NCBI GenBank assembly: GCA_022843305.1
Contig: JALHNX010000045.1
Span: 1-33,078, forward strand
DNA: 33,078 bases
Reading direction: 5' to 3'
From: Pyrinomonadaceae bacterium
Lineage (GTDB): Bacteria > Acidobacteriota > Blastocatellia > Pyrinomonadales > Pyrinomonadaceae
Shown here: positions 31,143 through 33,078 of the stretch, one piece after another
How the letters are laid out: each line of letters opens with the position of its first letter
How positions within the stretch are numbered: the first letter of the stretch is position 1
The notes under the pieces: generated by a model
The model's database searches: none
Told to the model about the DNA's origin: nothing
The model's input: the letters and a program-made list of their open reading frames with translations, nothing else
Made by a program: the position numbers and the translations under genes

Positions 31143-31715
31143 ATGAAAGATTTATCGAATTCAAAAGCAGTTTCTTTTAGCACACGAAATTCCCTTTTAC
31201 TTTACCTTTTGCCCGTTGCCCTCTGTCTTTTCACAAGTGTCGGCGTGAAAGCTCAGGAAGAGCAGGAAGTAATTTCCGTGAACATCGCGCCGCCCGTCGT
31301 AAAAGTTATTTCAAAGGAAGAAAAAACGGCACTTGACGGTGTCAGCAATGTCAAAAATCGCACGAAGCTGGCACTCGATTTGATGGAGGCGCGTTTGAAA
31401 AATGCCGAAACGCTGAACAGCGAAGAATCGTTCGGCGCGTTATTAAAAGAACTCGGCAGTTTTCACGCGTTGATGGACGACACGATCAGGTTTCTGAACC
31501 GCAACGATAATGGCAGCGGCAAGGTGATGGGCAATTTCAAGCGGTTTGAAATGGCGTTGCGGGCGTTTATGCCGCGCCTCGAACTTCTCCGGCGCGATAT
31601 GCCCGCACGCTACGAGTATCACGTCCGCAAATTGCTTGTAACCGTCCGCGACACGCGTTCCAAAGCCATCGAGCCGTTTTTCGGCGAAACGGTTTTGTCG
31701 AATCAGGATAATTAG
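31143..31715 (+). CDS. Small secreted helical protein, first of a pair
   Basis: The 190-aa product has GGAGG about ten bases before its ATG (near 31130). A signal peptide (about 14-38) contains 'LLLYLLPVALCLFTSVGVKAQ'. The mature part is mostly helical, with 'KLALDLMEARLKNAETLN' (about 76-93) and a charged C-terminal half with 'FEMALRAFMPRLELLRR'. I do not recognise a named family, but the layout resembles the next gene. DNA for the hydrophobic core contains the inverted copy of the repeat word found upstream. Operon with the TPR gene is plausible: 73 bases separate them. Confidence 0.75.
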   Translation: MKDLSNSKAVSFSTRNSLLLYLLPVALCLFTSVGVKAQEEQEVISVNIAPPVVKVISKEEKTALDGVSNVKNRTKLALDLMEARLKNAETLNSEESFGALLKELGSFHALMDDTIRFLNRNDNGSGKVMGNFKRFEMALRAFMPRLELLRRDMPARYEYHVRKLLVTVRDTRSKAIEPFFGETVLSNQDN

Positions 31716-31738
31716 ACGGATTCCGGATTCCGGAATTT
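31716..31738. repeat. GATTCCG repeat between the paired genes
   Basis: Two direct GGATTCC words and a following GGAATT form a short reiterated tract right after the stop of the first small secreted protein. It belongs to the same type of intergenic word as elsewhere in the window. Confidence 0.5.
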
Positions 31739-31784
31739 GAGGCTCACGCAACCTTATCAAATTTCGCGCATCAAAAGATTCGGA

Positions 31785-32309
31785 ATGAAGAAGATAAATC
31801 CCGGTTTAACCCTTTTCGCGGCGATTTTCTGCGCCCTTTTATTTTTACCAACTTCCGCCGACGCGCAGCGGCGCGATTATCTGACCGAAGCCGAGATCGA
31901 ACTGGTGCGCAACGCGCAGCCGGTTGATTTGCGGATAATGGTTCTGACGCGCGCCGTCGAACGCCGTTTCGCGGTCATCAAAAATCAGCCGCTTAAAGAA
32001 AAACAAGCGTGGGGCGAACCGCCGAAAGGCACGCGGCTCGAACTTTTTCTCGACATCGAAAAACTTCTCCAAAAAGCGATTGACGACATAGACGAAGTTG
32101 CCAACCGCAACAAAGACAACGAACTTTTCCCGAAAGCCGTCCATCAATTCGCCGATTCCTGCCGCGAATACATCCCGCAATTTAAAACCTTTCTCGACAC
32201 CAAAGACGACAAAGAACGCGGTTCGCTCTTAGGCTCAATCGAAAAATGCGAATCCGTCATCGAAGCCTCCGCGAAAGTCCAGAAAACGGTAAAGAAAAAG
32301 AAAAATTAG
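31785..32309 (+). CDS. Small secreted helical protein, second of a pair
   Basis: The start at 31785 is preferred because it begins a normal signal peptide (MKKINPGLTLFAAIFCALLFLPTSADAQ, cleaved near residue 27); the longer TTG reading from 31737 would add 16 residues before it. The 174-aa product is mainly helical and charged, with 'MVLTRAVERRFAVIKNQ', 'LFLDIEKLLQKAIDDIDEVANRN' and a basic tail (KKKKN). It shares with the previous protein the pattern of an early R/E-rich helix followed by a long four-helix-like body, which suggests distant paralogy. Two Cys in the mature part ('DSCREY' and 'EKCESV') may form a disulfide. Function unknown. Confidence 0.75.
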   Translation: MKKINPGLTLFAAIFCALLFLPTSADAQRRDYLTEAEIELVRNAQPVDLRIMVLTRAVERRFAVIKNQPLKEKQAWGEPPKGTRLELFLDIEKLLQKAIDDIDEVANRNKDNELFPKAVHQFADSCREYIPQFKTFLDTKDDKERGSLLGSIEKCESVIEASAKVQKTVKKKKN

Positions 32310-32512
32310 GATTTAGATTTCAATGATTTTGTGGAAAATCTGAGATTCTCGCGTCAATCAACATTTTTCGGCAAACAATCAAATTCAACCTTAAAAAATC
32401 AATTCCTTTCGCGTCTTTTACCTTTCAGTGAAATTTCAAAAAAATATAAATCAGGTTTGTTTATTTGGCAAGTAAAATAGGAGTTTTCTGACAATTTTTA
32501 TGATTTTTGTTT
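32310..32512. other. Convergent AT-rich intergenic region
   Basis: No gene or clear terminator is visible between the two convergent genes. The base composition turns markedly AT-rich towards the right, in keeping with the following gene. Confidence 0.4.
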
Positions 32513-33078
32513 TTATTCAAACGCTAAAATTGGTTGAATTTCATTTCGTTTCCTTTGAATTCTTTTCTTTTTTATTGTTTTTTGTTGAGATTTTTCGTCA
32601 ATTTGTTTTATTGGTTCGGACTCATTGGCTAGATTTGTGTCATCAGTTTCTAGCTCTTTTATTTTATTTTCAAGTGGTTCTGGATTTTTCAATACATTAT
32701 CAATGATTTCTAAATCTAAATGAAGCTGACATTTAATGCGCTTAATAAAATTAGTTCTTTCATCTATAGCTTCTATTTTTGAATCTAAAAGTGTGAAGTC
32801 AGGAATATCCAATGGCTCAATAAAAAATATTTCATAACCAAATCGTTTGAGATAATATGCCTGTCTAAGTTCCATTAAAAGTCTTCCTAAAGCATTGATG
32901 CCTTTCAATGTGTCTTTATTTTTCTTATCTCTAATAGCCCCCCAAAAATCATCTTTTCGACTATCTTCTACAATTGGCTTATTACAAGTTGAATCAAAAA
33001 GCCTACCGAATTCAATATAGTTTTGAGCAAGTTTTACCCGCAAGCACCAACGCATAACCTTAACCCTTACCTGATCCC
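32513..33078 (-). CDS. NADAR-domain protein, 5' end outside the window
   Basis: The frame is open to the window edge; an internal ATG at 33055 is preceded by seven in-frame codons with no stop, and the residues around it (VKVMRWCLRVKLAQN) are conserved inside the domain, so the true start lies beyond. The visible part has 'PIVEDSRKDDFWGA' and 'GINALGRLLMELR', the C-terminal signature of NADAR (YbiA-like/DUF1768). NADAR proteins hydrolyse N-glycosidic bonds of ADP-ribosylated products, and some act in riboflavin-intermediate turnover or anti-phage/toxin reversal. After the domain (about residue 70 of the visible ORF) follows a charged ~110-aa extension ending in a Lys-rich tail, unusual for plain YbiA. 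The gene is AT-rich compared with its neighbours, suggesting acquisition. Confidence 0.85.
   Translation of the reverse strand, partial: DQVRVKVMRWCLRVKLAQNYIEFGRLFDSTCNKPIVEDSRKDDFWGAIRDKKNKDTLKGINALGRLLMELRQAYYLKRFGYEIFFIEPLDIPDFTLLDSKIEAIDERTNFIKRIKCQLHLDLEIIDNVLKNPEPLENKIKELETDDTNLANESEPIKQIDEKSQQKTIKKKRIQRKRNEIQPILAFE

Noticed and set aside
1..33078. tRNA, rRNA or riboswitch genes
   Set aside because: No cloverleaf, rRNA stretch or known aptamer consensus could be recognised in the gaps by eye; a covariance-model search would be needed to exclude them.

Overview
The window looks like chromosomal DNA from a Gram-negative, didermic bacterium. A member of the Acidobacteriota (Blastocatellia / Pyrinomonadaceae-like) is my best guess. 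This rests on the mix of families: a large secreted PIG-L deacetylase beside a sodium:solute symporter, a secreted BNR-repeat protein, an OmpA-type protein with Ig-like domains, an M36 fungalysin-like protease, BshC outside the Firmicutes, and a bacterial deoxyhypusine-synthase homologue. The placement is inference; no rRNA or tRNA gene is visible.

Layout. Positions 34-3000 (+) carry a three-gene contact-dependent effector module: a small accessory protein, a polymorphic toxin and a PAAR spike tip. 3212-5078 (+) holds a CNNM/CorC-type membrane protein and a Thr-rich lipoprotein. 5182-5600 is a scar region with a strongly folded DNA element and an ISAs1 transposase remnant. 5824-8646 (+) is a secreted M36 metalloprotease with a PKD domain. 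8768-12657 (+) is a compact run: CWC Cys-rich protein, deoxyhypusine synthase-like (probable homospermidine synthase), an AT-rich 94-aa orphan, a biotin carrier protein, a cyanophycinase-like S51 peptidase and a HAD phosphatase. It ends by overlapping tail-to-tail with a voltage-gated K+ channel gene. 12652-21843 (-) reads bshC, mutL, a 42-aa membrane peptide, a sodium:solute symporter, the PIG-L deacetylase and the K+ channel. 21959-28476 (-) contains the BNR protein, the OmpA-like protein and glutamate dehydrogenase, with clear terminators after the first two. 28610-29455 (-) is larE, divergent from a TPR protein and two small secreted helical proteins (29660-32309, +). The right edge is an incomplete NADAR-domain gene (-).

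Two things stand out. First, the toxin gene next to the PAAR tip has a C-terminal region with a GDYD motif and an HGAE motif, resembling edema-factor/ExoY-type nucleotidyl cyclase toxins but clearly divergent. Second, the region is sprinkled with short reiterated words (GGATTGC, AATCTGA, GGTCTTTGGTC, GTTGTCAGTGGTCGG, GCAAAGGC, AAAGTAAAA). They lie between genes, often as inverted pairs, but also inside coding sequence: three of them occur consecutively in frame in the disordered linker of MutL, and others lie in signal-peptide regions of secreted proteins. Other items worth checking are palindromes between larE and the TPR gene, an operator-like repeat built into the ompA-like promoter, and a folded element at 5182-5258.
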